From: Nitrospirota bacterium
Lineage (GTDB): Bacteria; Nitrospirota; Thermodesulfovibrionia; Thermodesulfovibrionales; SM23-35
DNA length: 42,870 bases
Direction of reading: 5' to 3'
Assembly: GCA_013388435.1 (NCBI GenBank)
Contig: JACAFE010000020.1
Span: 1 to 42,870 of the forward strand
In this document: piece by piece, positions 16,651 through 24,695 of the stretch
Numbering within the stretch: position 1 is the first letter of the stretch
Layout of the letters: every line of letters starts with the position of its first letter
The notes under the pieces: model-generated
Told to the model about the DNA's origin: nothing
What the model saw: only the letters and a program-made list of their open reading frames with translations
Databases searched by the model: none
Position numbers and translations under genes: made by a program

Positions 16651-18366
16651 TTAAGTATTAATTAAACCGAGTTTATATCTTGAAATGCCAGCTGGGTCTA
16701 ATATCAGAACTACCTTCCCTTCTCCCGTTATAGTAGCGCCTAATACATAAGATGAATCGGTTTGTAAACCGTCAATATTTTTTATTACAATCTCTTCCTG
16801 TCCGAGCAATTCATCAAGTGCAAGACAGAATTTAGTTTCACCTAATGCTATAACCACAACATAACGTTGAGGTTCGTTATCAGCGCCGTTTCCACCGGTA
16901 ATTGCTGATAACTCATAAATCGGTAAGACCCTGCCTCTTATATTTACTATATTTTGCCCAGCAACACTTGTCATATCCTTTTTTGATATTTTCAGAGTTT
17001 CTTCTATATTTGAAAGAGGTATTGCATAATAAGATTTTCCTGCTCTGACCATAAGAACCTGAATAATTGCAAGAGTCAAAGGAATAATTATTTTGAAACA
17101 TGTTCCCTCACCTTTTTTGGTACTTACCTCAACATACCCATTCAGTTTAGATATATTTGTCTTAACTACATCCATTCCAACTCCACGTCCGCTCAATTCA
17201 GTAGCAATATCAACAGTTGAAAATCCGGGCTGAAAGATTAAATTAATAGCTTCGTTATCACTCATTCTTCCTGCTTCTTCAATAGTAATAAGTCCTTTTG
17301 TAATTGCTTTTTCTTTTACTTTGTTCAAATCTATGCCTTTACCATCATCTTTGACTTCAATAACTATCTGGTTGCCTTTTTGATACGCACTAATCTCAAT
17401 CGTGCCTTTCTCATCTTTACCATTTGCTCTTCTTACATCTACATGTTCTATGCCATGATCAACAGAATTTCTAATAATATGAACAAGTGGATCTCCTATA
17501 TGCTCTATTACTGATTTATCAACTTCTGTGTCTTCTCCTGATACTTTCAGCGTTACTTCTTTACCAAGACTGTTGGAAATATCTCTGACAAGACGTGGAA
17601 ATTTGCCAAAAACCTTTTTTATAGGCTGCATCCTCATTTTCATTACAGCTATCTGCATATCAGATGTTACAAGATCAAGAAATGAAACAGTTTCAAAAAG
17701 ATTTTGCACAATTGGATCATCCGCATATTTAAGTTCAAGAAAATTCACAATATTAAGAAGTCTATTTCTTACTAAAACAACCTCGCCAGTAAGATCCATA
17801 ACTTTATCAAGTTTATTAACATCAACTCTTAATGTTTGCTGGCATTCTCTTTTTTCTGGTGCAATTTTTTCTTTTTCTTCATTTATCTGGCAGGTTGTTT
17901 CATTTATCTTTGCATCGGGGATAGAACTCTCAATATTTTCATTTTCTGAATGTTGCGTACTGATTTGAGAAGCTTCTGAATCTTTTTGCAATAAAGCATC
18001 CAAATCTTTCAGTAAATATGTTATATCCTCCTGCTCTCCGTCTTTAGATTTAATATGATCAAGAAGCAGCCGCAGCATATCAACACTATGAAGTATTACA
18101 TCCGTGAGATTTTTTGTGAAAGTTATTTCACCATCACGAAGTTTTTTCAATACATTCTCTGCGCTATGAGCAACATCAACAATTTGCTGAAATCCGAGAA
18201 AACCTGCAGCACCTTTAAGAGTATGCATGATTCTGAATATTTCATTAAGCAGATCTTTATCATGTCCTTTTTTTTCTATTTCCACAAACAAAGGATCTAT
18301 CTTATCAAGAGATTCTTCAGCTTCTGTAAGAAATTCCGATATTATTTCATCAAGATCATCAGACAT
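16651..18366 (-). CDS. cheA: Chemotaxis histidine kinase CheA, P2-less
   Basis: The 571-residue product has an Hpt domain with phospho-acceptor H48 (RIMHTLKGAAGFLG), a dimerisation helix pair (VMDLTGEVVLVRNRL), a HATPase domain (HIIRNSVDHGIE; DDGKGID; GRGVGMDVVK) and a C-terminal CheW-like regulatory domain. The stretch between Hpt and the dimer domain (about 130-175) is short and low-complexity, so the CheY/CheB-docking P2 domain appears missing. A good AAAGGTGA site precedes the ATG. It phosphorylates the CheY proteins and CheB encoded beside it. No chemoreceptor gene is in the window. Confidence 0.96.
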   Translation of the reverse strand: MSDDLDEIISEFLTEAEESLDKIDPLFVEIEKKGHDKDLLNEIFRIMHTLKGAAGFLGFQQIVDVAHSAENVLKKLRDGEITFTKNLTDVILHSVDMLRLLLDHIKSKDGEQEDITYLLKDLDALLQKDSEASQISTQHSENENIESSIPDAKINETTCQINEEKEKIAPEKRECQQTLRVDVNKLDKVMDLTGEVVLVRNRLLNIVNFLELKYADDPIVQNLFETVSFLDLVTSDMQIAVMKMRMQPIKKVFGKFPRLVRDISNSLGKEVTLKVSGEDTEVDKSVIEHIGDPLVHIIRNSVDHGIEHVDVRRANGKDEKGTIEISAYQKGNQIVIEVKDDGKGIDLNKVKEKAITKGLITIEEAGRMSDNEAINLIFQPGFSTVDIATELSGRGVGMDVVKTNISKLNGYVEVSTKKGEGTCFKIIIPLTLAIIQVLMVRAGKSYYAIPLSNIEETLKISKKDMTSVAGQNIVNIRGRVLPIYELSAITGGNGADNEPQRYVVVIALGETKFCLALDELLGQEEIVIKNIDGLQTDSSYVLGATITGEGKVVLILDPAGISRYKLGLINT

Positions 18367-18376
18367 AAAGTCACCT

Positions 18377-18766
18377 TTATTTACCTAATTTTTCAAATAT
18401 CTTATCCAGTTTCTCTTTTAATGTTTCAGCAGTAAACGGCTTTACAATATAGTTATTAACTCCTGCTTTTATTGCTTCAATTACTTTCTGTTTTTCTGCC
18501 TCTGCAGTGACCATAAGAAATGGCAAACTTTTAAGATCATTGTCAGAACGTACTTTTTTTAGAAGTTCAAAGCCATCCATATTCGGCATATTCCAATCAG
18601 AGCATATAAATTCATATCCTCCATTTTTAAGCTTTGAATAAGCAATTGCTCCGTCTTCTGCTTCTTCAATATTTTCAAAACCAATCTGCTTAAAAAGATT
18701 TTTAATAATTCTTCTCATTGTTGGGAAATCATCTACAATCAGGATTTTCATTTTATAGTTATACAT
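18377..18766 (-). CDS. cheY: Chemotaxis response regulator CheY (motor-type)
   Basis: This is a 129-residue single receiver domain, strikingly like enterobacterial CheY. It has [10 protein letters not shown], the phospho-acceptor D57 in [16 protein letters not shown] with the switch Thr, KPFTAETL with the conserved Lys, and a FEKLGK end. It would bind FliM when phosphorylated and be dephosphorylated by CheZ. The first ATG has a GGTGGG site, so I keep the five extra residues before MKILIVDD. It overlaps the end of the other receiver gene by 8 bp. Confidence 0.95.
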   Translation of the reverse strand: MYNYKMKILIVDDFPTMRRIIKNLFKQIGFENIEEAEDGAIAYSKLKNGGYEFICSDWNMPNMDGFELLKKVRSDNDLKSLPFLMVTAEAEKQKVIEAIKAGVNNYIVKPFTAETLKEKLDKIFEKLGK

Positions 18767-19148
18767 CGCAACCCACCTTTACAAAAGTTTGTTTGAGTAT
18801 CTGCTTTACAGCACTGACCACCTGTTCTGCTGTTACAGGTTTAACCAAATAGCCATTAGCACCAGAATCAAAGGCTCTTTCTTTTTCCTCCGGATCAGAT
18901 TCTGTTGTAACCATAAAAACAGGTATATGGGAAGAATTTGGATCCGATCTTACAGTCTTTAAGAATTCAATTCCATCCATATAAGGCATATTTATATCCG
19001 AAAGTATCATATTTACATCTCCGGCTCCGAGTTTTTCTATAGCATCCAGTCCATTCTCTGCTGTAACTACTAAAAAACCTTTTGACTTAAGATAAAGGCT
19101 GATTAATTTTCTCGTAGTGGGACAATCATCAACTACCAGTATTTTCAT
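18759..19148 (-). CDS. Second CheY-like single-domain response regulator
   Basis: This 129-residue receiver has acceptor D51 ([10 protein letters not shown]), MVTTES and KPVTAEQV. It is more distant from enterobacterial CheY than its neighbour, and its helix 4 and C-terminal helix differ. Such second receivers can act as a phosphate sink or feed another output. It lies between cheR and the motor-type cheY, 2 bp after cheR. Confidence 0.93.
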   Translation of the reverse strand: MKILVVDDCPTTRKLISLYLKSKGFLVVTAENGLDAIEKLGAGDVNMILSDINMPYMDGIEFLKTVRSDPNSSHIPVFMVTTESDPEEKERAFDSGANGYLVKPVTAEQVVSAVKQILKQTFVKVGCDV

Positions 19149-19150
19149 CT

Positions 19151-19990
19151 TTATGTCCTCCTGTAAACAATAGCTTTGTTAATAACAACAGGTTTAAAAG
19201 CCCTCGTAACATTGTGTAAACTTTCTGTTGAACCTGTTATCAGATAACCACCCGGTCTAATGCTGTTATATAAAAGCGAAACCACCTTTTGCTTTGCTTT
19301 ATCATCAAAATATATAAGAACATTACGGCAGAATATAACATCAAAGTCATACATTGATCTCATTTTCTTCTCATCCGTAAGATTTATATTTAAAAACCTC
19401 ACAGAACTTTTTATAGCATTATCCAATTCAAACCCCTGCCCGTTTTGCTTGAAATATTTTTTAATATATGTTTCCGGAATATTTCTTACAGAATAAGAAT
19501 AATAAATTCCTTTTTTGGCTGTTGAAATAACTCCTTCGCTGATATCTGAAGCATACACCTCTATTTTCATATCTGGTTTTTTTTCAGACTTAATCATGAC
19601 TATTGTATATGGTTCTTCTCCCGTGGAGCAGGCTGCAGACCAAATTTTGAAATTATTGTTTCCTTTTGATCTTGATATTTCAGGCAAAATATATTCAAAA
19701 AGAATATCAAATTGCAGAGGTTCCCTGAAAAAAAATGTTTCATTTGTTGTTACAAGATCAAACAATGCTGATAATTCATTACCATTTGAACCATATCTTA
19801 TCAAATAAAGATAATCTTCAAAACTGTTGAAATTCTTTTCCTGTATCCTTCGTATTAGTTTATTTTCCAAAAAATATTTTTTATTGTCAGGGATAAAAAT
19901 ACCGCTTTTTTCGTAAATGATATCCCTTAACTGCCTGAAAGTTTCATCACGCAAAGATATATTTAAAGAAGACATTGTTGTCAGGCTCAT
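19151..19990 (-). CDS. cheR: Chemoreceptor methyltransferase CheR
   Basis: The 279-residue product has the CheR N-terminal helical domain and the SAM-binding domain. TTNETFFFRE (81-90) is the helix-binding loop, AACSTGEEPYTI (119-130) is the SAM motif, and FCRNVLIYFD follows. It methylates receptor glutamates. It begins 2 bp after the HEAT-repeat gene. The first ATG is followed by a second five codons later and the choice is not settled. Confidence 0.95.
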   Translation of the reverse strand: MSLTTMSSLNISLRDETFRQLRDIIYEKSGIFIPDNKKYFLENKLIRRIQEKNFNSFEDYLYLIRYGSNGNELSALFDLVTTNETFFFREPLQFDILFEYILPEISRSKGNNNFKIWSAACSTGEEPYTIVMIKSEKKPDMKIEVYASDISEGVISTAKKGIYYSYSVRNIPETYIKKYFKQNGQGFELDNAIKSSVRFLNINLTDEKKMRSMYDFDVIFCRNVLIYFDDKAKQKVVSLLYNSIRPGGYLITGSTESLHNVTRAFKPVVINKAIVYRRT

Positions 19991-19992
19991 TT

Positions 19993-21876
19993 TTAGATTT
20001 CCACTCCTTCTTCTTCAAACATTTGATCCCCAAAAATAATCTGCTGAACTCTTCTTCTCACAGCCTCTTCTTCGTGTTCAAGTAAAGGGTTGAGAATTCC
20101 AAAAGCTTCGTCTTTCCCAAGTTGTGCTACAGCCTCTATAGTTGAAAGAACAACAGGTATTTCCCTGTCCATAAGCATGTGTCTAAACGAGTTTATTGCA
20201 TCCTGTTTAAGAGAACGGCTTAAAGTCTTTACCGCATAAACTCTAACCCACATATCAGGGTCTTCAAGCGCAGATTTTATTTCATCATAACAGCAATTCA
20301 TTTCACCCAATGCTATCAACGCAGATTTCCTTACTTCTGGCTCTTTATCATGTATAGCTTCAGTTAATCTTTTATAGGCTCTTTCATCTTCTGCTTTTCC
20401 AAGACTTTTAACAGCAGAAGACCTAACATTGATATTAGCGTCATTTGATAAATAAAGAAGCATTTCAATATCATCTGTATTTTTTGCAAGAGATTCCTTT
20501 ACGTTCTCAGGAAATTCGCCTATATGCTTAAAAACAGATTCCGTATCAATAGACAAAAGAGCCTTGACTGCCTCTTCAGTAACATCTTTGTAAGGCTCTA
20601 CAAAGAGATGATTTAATAAAGGAATAAATGCTGTTTTATCACCTATTTTTCCAAGAGCAGCTATAGCTTCTTTTCTTACATGTCCATCTTCATCATCAAT
20701 AGCATCAAGCAGAATATTGCCTGCAAATTCATCAGGCATATCAGCTAATGCATGAGCCGCGGCTCTTCTTACATCGCGGAAATCTTCTTCCAATAATCTC
20801 ATTATATATGGAACAGCTTTTCTGCATTTTAATTCTCCAAGAATTTCAATAGCAATTTTTCTTCCTCTGTAGCGAATTTTTGGGTCATTTAATATTTCTA
20901 TAAGTGAATCGCTACAGCCTATTGTTTTTAACATCTCCTTGATAATCAATAACTTTTCTTCATCTTCAGGCTCTGATGAATCAAGAGAACCTGCAAGATC
21001 AATAATATCTTTTACAGCACTTGATTCACGAATATCAGCAAGCCCTTTTAGAGCTATCATTTTTTCATCCCAGTCTCCATTTTTGAGTATATCTTTAAGT
21101 GTCTCTGCAATATCTGATGAATGTGGTACGACATTTATCTGTACAAGACTTTTTACAATTATCTGTTTTTCAAAATCATCAGCATACTTAAAATATTCAA
21201 GCAAAGCTTTTCCTGCCTCTGCAGAGCCAATCTTTCCAAGAGTATCAATTGCAGCGTATCTAATAGATTCTGAAGAATAATCAAGCAAATCAATAATTGG
21301 TTTAATTGTTGAACTGTCTTTAAACCTCGAAAGAGATTCAAGCGCTGAAAAACAGACCCATTCTTCATCTTTAAGAGCATCTACAAGCTCGGTTATCGCA
21401 CTTTTATACTGAAGAATTCCAATTGTTTTTGCAGCAGAAGCGCGGACATTGGGATTGGGGTCTTCTTTGAGCAGCCTAACAATTTCTTCTACGTAATCAC
21501 AATGTTTTATTTCACATATTAAATCTAAGGCAAATTTTCTAATGTCATAATCTTTATCTTTAAGTAAGGGTTTAAGAAGCGGCACTGTAATCTGCCCGAT
21601 TTCTTTTAGAATAATGAGAGCTGTGTTTCTTAAAAGTGGTTCATCTCTAAGCAAAGGGATAACCATATAGGCTGTAACTTCCCCCCCTATTTTTATAAGA
21701 GCACGCATTGCCGCATCCTGTACCCCGGGATTTTCATCTTTAAGAGCTTTAATCAAAGGCAGGATAACTCTTTCATCACCTTCTGAAAGTTCTTCTGCAG
21801 CAATATGTCTTTTCCTGGTATCAGGACTTGAAAGGTTATTGATAAGTATTTTTATTTTTTTTGCAGAAATTGACAT
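19993..21876 (-). CDS. HEAT-repeat protein of the che operon
   Basis: This is a 627-residue protein built almost wholly of about 30-residue HEAT-like repeats (for example DPNPNVRASAAKTIGIL, DKEPEVRKSALIALGEM, EDGHVRKEAIAALGKIG). No enzymatic domain, membrane segment or signal peptide is visible. HEAT solenoids are binding scaffolds. It is the first gene of the presumed late class, behind a sigma-28-like promoter, and is followed directly by cheR, so it may bind receptors, the kinase or motor proteins; the partner is unknown. It ends with a Glu-rich tail. Confidence 0.88.
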   Translation of the reverse strand: MSISAKKIKILINNLSSPDTRKRHIAAEELSEGDERVILPLIKALKDENPGVQDAAMRALIKIGGEVTAYMVIPLLRDEPLLRNTALIILKEIGQITVPLLKPLLKDKDYDIRKFALDLICEIKHCDYVEEIVRLLKEDPNPNVRASAAKTIGILQYKSAITELVDALKDEEWVCFSALESLSRFKDSSTIKPIIDLLDYSSESIRYAAIDTLGKIGSAEAGKALLEYFKYADDFEKQIIVKSLVQINVVPHSSDIAETLKDILKNGDWDEKMIALKGLADIRESSAVKDIIDLAGSLDSSEPEDEEKLLIIKEMLKTIGCSDSLIEILNDPKIRYRGRKIAIEILGELKCRKAVPYIMRLLEEDFRDVRRAAAHALADMPDEFAGNILLDAIDDEDGHVRKEAIAALGKIGDKTAFIPLLNHLFVEPYKDVTEEAVKALLSIDTESVFKHIGEFPENVKESLAKNTDDIEMLLYLSNDANINVRSSAVKSLGKAEDERAYKRLTEAIHDKEPEVRKSALIALGEMNCCYDEIKSALEDPDMWVRVYAVKTLSRSLKQDAINSFRHMLMDREIPVVLSTIEAVAQLGKDEAFGILNPLLEHEEEAVRRRVQQIIFGDQMFEEEGVEI

Positions 21877-21914
21877 GTCTCTACCTCACTGTTGACACAG
21901 TTATTTCTTTTTTC

Positions 21915-21942
21915 TTATCGGAACATTTTTTTTAATTCTTTA
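21915..21942 (-). promoter_or_regulatory. Sigma-28 (FliA)-type promoter for the HEAT/che genes
   Basis: Between the fliA stop and the HEAT gene, TAAA (21942-21939) is followed by 16 bp and TCCGATAA (21922-21915). The flagellar sigma consensus is TAAA-N15-GCCGATAA, so seven of eight -10 bases match and the spacer is one base long. The 30-nt leader ends at the HEAT start. FliA itself is the gene just upstream, which fits a late-class unit. Confidence 0.6.
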
Positions 21943-21963
21943 ACCAAAAATGCATTGACTATC

Positions 21964-22734
21964 TTACTTTTCTGCAAGAACAGCTTCTTTGCATTTATTT
22001 TGTGGTTTTTCACCATTGAGTTTAGCTTTAAGTCTTATTATTGCCTGACTGTGTAATTGACAAACCCTGCCTTCTGTTAAATTCATAATGTGTGCTATCT
22101 CTTTCATTGTCATTTCTTCCCAGTAATATAAAGATAAAATTAATTTCTCCTTCTCCGGCATTTTTTCAATAACAGATGCAAGTAATTTTTTTTGCTCATT
22201 TTCTTCAAGTATATCTAAAGGTGTTTTTGAATCAGGGTCTGAAATACATTCCATCATATCCAGATCATCATTACTCTGAATTTTTTCATTAACATCTTCA
22301 AATCTATAAGTTTTTTGAGTATTCGCAACCTGAAGTATCCTGTAATATTCTTCAATAGATATTCCTAAATATTCTGTTACTTCTTTATCTTCAGGAAGTC
22401 TTCCATATTCTTTCTCAAGTTTTTGGTGGGCATTTTTTACATTGCTTATTTTTTTTGTCATTGATTTTGGAACCCAATTATTAGCTCTAAGTTCATCAAG
22501 CATTGCACCCTTTATTCTAAATTGCACAAAGGTATTAAGCTTGACTCTGCCTTCTGTATATCTTTGCAAGGCGTCAAGCAAGCCCATTACTCCTACACTT
22601 ATCAGGTCATCTACTGAAAGCTGAGGAGGAAGTCCCCATGAAAGTCTATGAGCTGTATATTTAATAAACGGAAGAAATTCTTTTATAATTTTTTCTTTTT
22701 CAGTTTCATTAATTTCTTTTCTGTATTTTGGCAT
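21964..22734 (-). CDS. fliA: Flagellar sigma factor 28
   Basis: This is a 256-residue sigma-70-family factor with regions 2, 3 and 4 but no region 1. Region 2 has VDDLISVGVMGLLDALQRY and FRIKGAMLDELR; region 4 has EKLILSLYYWEEMTMKEIAHIMNLTEGRVCQLHSQAIIRL. This layout and the flagellar context mark FliA. The ATG follows GAAGGAAG. It is encoded after flhG, and a FliA-type promoter immediately follows it. Confidence 0.95.
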   Translation of the reverse strand: MPKYRKEINETEKEKIIKEFLPFIKYTAHRLSWGLPPQLSVDDLISVGVMGLLDALQRYTEGRVKLNTFVQFRIKGAMLDELRANNWVPKSMTKKISNVKNAHQKLEKEYGRLPEDKEVTEYLGISIEEYYRILQVANTQKTYRFEDVNEKIQSNDDLDMMECISDPDSKTPLDILEENEQKKLLASVIEKMPEKEKLILSLYYWEEMTMKEIAHIMNLTEGRVCQLHSQAIIRLKAKLNGEKPQNKCKEAVLAEK

Positions 22735-22770
22735 AGCGCTTCCTTCTTATCTTAGTTATCAAGACATTTT

Positions 22771-23616
22771 CTATGTCTTTTGCAATGTGACAGGATTAAC
22801 AGACAAAAGATTTCCAATAAAAAACTGCAATGAACCTTTTATAGTATTCTTATGATTTAGAAACCTGTCAGCAATAATACTGAATTGCTTTGATGCAATA
22901 GAATCAGGGAAAATATCCACAACAGGTTTTTGAGCTTTCACAGCTTTTTTTAGTGAATTGTCAAATGGTATATAGCCTATATAATCAAGAGATATACTTA
23001 AAAATCTTTCAGCCACTTTTGAAAGATTTTTAAAAACTCCGAAGGCTTCTTCAGGATTTTTAGCAAGATTAACAAGCACTCTGAATTCTTTTTCTTGATA
23101 TTTCGTAAAGAGAACCTTAATTAAAGCATATGCGTCTGTTAAAGATGTTGGTTCAGGAGTTGTGACAACAACAATCTCCTGTGCCGCAACACAGAAAAAA
23201 GCAACATTTTCAGAAATTCCTGCTGCAGTATCTATAAGAAAATAATCAATATCCACATTGTATGAATCAAAACCCTCCAGAAGTTTTAATCTTTGAAATT
23301 CGTTCAGAGCTGTAAGTTCTTGAACGCCTGAACTTGCAGGAAGTATTTTTATCCCGTTTGGTCCTTCAACAACAATATCCTGTAAATTCATCTGTCCATT
23401 GAGGACATGCTGAAGATTATATTTTGGAGTAATCTGAAAAAGTATATCTATATTGCTTAATCCTAAATCAGCATCAAGAATCATCACGCTAAACCCTTTT
23501 TTACTGATTTCCATAGCAAGATTAGCTGTAATATTTGTTTTTCCAACTCCGCCCTTTCCACTTGTAATTGCAATTGTTTTTACAAATTTATTCTTTAAAT
23601 AATTATCCATCAGCAT
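22771..23616 (-). CDS. flhG: MinD-like flagellar number regulator FlhG
   Basis: The 281-residue ParA/MinD ATPase has SGKGGVGKTNIT (19-30), DADLGLSNIDILF, and VDYFLIDTAAGI in a slightly modified form. FlhG controls flagellar number with FlhF and often acts on FlhF GTPase. The first ATG is 6 nt after AAGGAG and overlaps the flhF stop region. A MinD-like membrane-targeting helix is not evident from inspection. The assignment rests on the flhF neighbour. Confidence 0.93.
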   Translation of the reverse strand: MLMDNYLKNKFVKTIAITSGKGGVGKTNITANLAMEISKKGFSVMILDADLGLSNIDILFQITPKYNLQHVLNGQMNLQDIVVEGPNGIKILPASSGVQELTALNEFQRLKLLEGFDSYNVDIDYFLIDTAAGISENVAFFCVAAQEIVVVTTPEPTSLTDAYALIKVLFTKYQEKEFRVLVNLAKNPEEAFGVFKNLSKVAERFLSISLDYIGYIPFDNSLKKAVKAQKPVVDIFPDSIASKQFSIIADRFLNHKNTIKGSLQFFIGNLLSVNPVTLQKT

Positions 23617-24695
23617 GTATAACTCCTTTTCTGCAGAATGAGATTTAAAAGCTTTTCAGGCGTAACAAATTCAATATCACCCGGAACCTTTTGTCCTGTA
23701 GTTATGAATGAGACAGGTTTCTGGTATGTAAGGATAAGATTATAAAGCGAACCAAATCTTACAGCTTCATCAATCTTCGTGAAATCTATATAATTAATCG
23801 GCAATTTTTTATAAAAACGATAAGCGTCTATCATGAAAGCATCATCACAACTTGCGCTTATTAATAGATGAATATCTATCTGTACATTAATCTTACATAC
23901 AGAAAGTAATTCATTAATATGCGTTTCATCACGGGGATTTCTACCTGTTGTATCAATATAAACAATATCTCTGGTTTGCATATATCTTAAAAGATTCTCT
24001 TCAAGCTCTTTTGGGCTTGAAACTATTGACAGGGGTATTCCCATAATTCTCGTATAAATTCTTATTTGCTCAATAGCGCCTATTCTATAAGTATCAAGAT
24101 TTATTATCGCCACCTTTTTCCCTGCTTTAATATCTCGTGCTGATAATTTTGCGATTGTAGTCGTTTTACCAACCCCGGTTGGTCCTATAAGCATAATAGC
24201 TTTTCTGGCATCGTTCTCTGATTTAACTTTTATATCTTTTGCAATCAGAGAAGGAATCTGGTCTATATTTAAAGCTTTCTCAGCTATGCGCATTGCAAAT
24301 TCATCACGGATTGCACGCTCTGTAAGATAATTTATAACAGCCTTTTTCTCAGGTGGCAGATAGATACTATATCCTGCATTTTTCATATTCATTATTGTTT
24401 CTTTAAGACTTTCTATTTCGTTTCTTAGATATGAAAGTGTATTATCAATTACAGGGAAATTATCAGTAACAGGTTTTGAATTATTTAAAGTTTGAGTGTT
24501 GATATTCTGACCAAAATTACCTGTTTTTTGCTCAACCTGACAGCTTTCATAATCCACAGCTGCGGTTACCTCAACATAAGGCTTTAAACCTTTCTTTTCC
24601 TCTGTTGAAAGAATTATTGCATCCTCACTTAATTCCTTTTTAACCAGTGTCAAAGCCTCAGAAAAGCTTTTCGCACGAAATTTCTTAATCTTCAT
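23610..24695 (-). CDS. flhF: SRP-family GTPase FlhF
   Basis: The 361-residue product has an N-terminal basic segment (MKIKKFRAKSFSEAL), a low-complexity middle, and an SRP-type NG domain: GPTGVGKTTT (171-180), DTYRIGAIEQI, DTTGRNP and FTKIDEA. It localises the flagellum with FlhG. The DTTGR and TKIDEA motifs differ slightly from the usual DTAGR and TKLDE but keep the nucleotide-binding residues. It overlaps flhA by 11 bp. Confidence 0.94.
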   Translation of the reverse strand: MKIKKFRAKSFSEALTLVKKELSEDAIILSTEEKKGLKPYVEVTAAVDYESCQVEQKTGNFGQNINTQTLNNSKPVTDNFPVIDNTLSYLRNEIESLKETIMNMKNAGYSIYLPPEKKAVINYLTERAIRDEFAMRIAEKALNIDQIPSLIAKDIKVKSENDARKAIMLIGPTGVGKTTTIAKLSARDIKAGKKVAIINLDTYRIGAIEQIRIYTRIMGIPLSIVSSPKELEENLLRYMQTRDIVYIDTTGRNPRDETHINELLSVCKINVQIDIHLLISASCDDAFMIDAYRFYKKLPINYIDFTKIDEAVRFGSLYNLILTYQKPVSFITTGQKVPGDIEFVTPEKLLNLILQKRSYTC

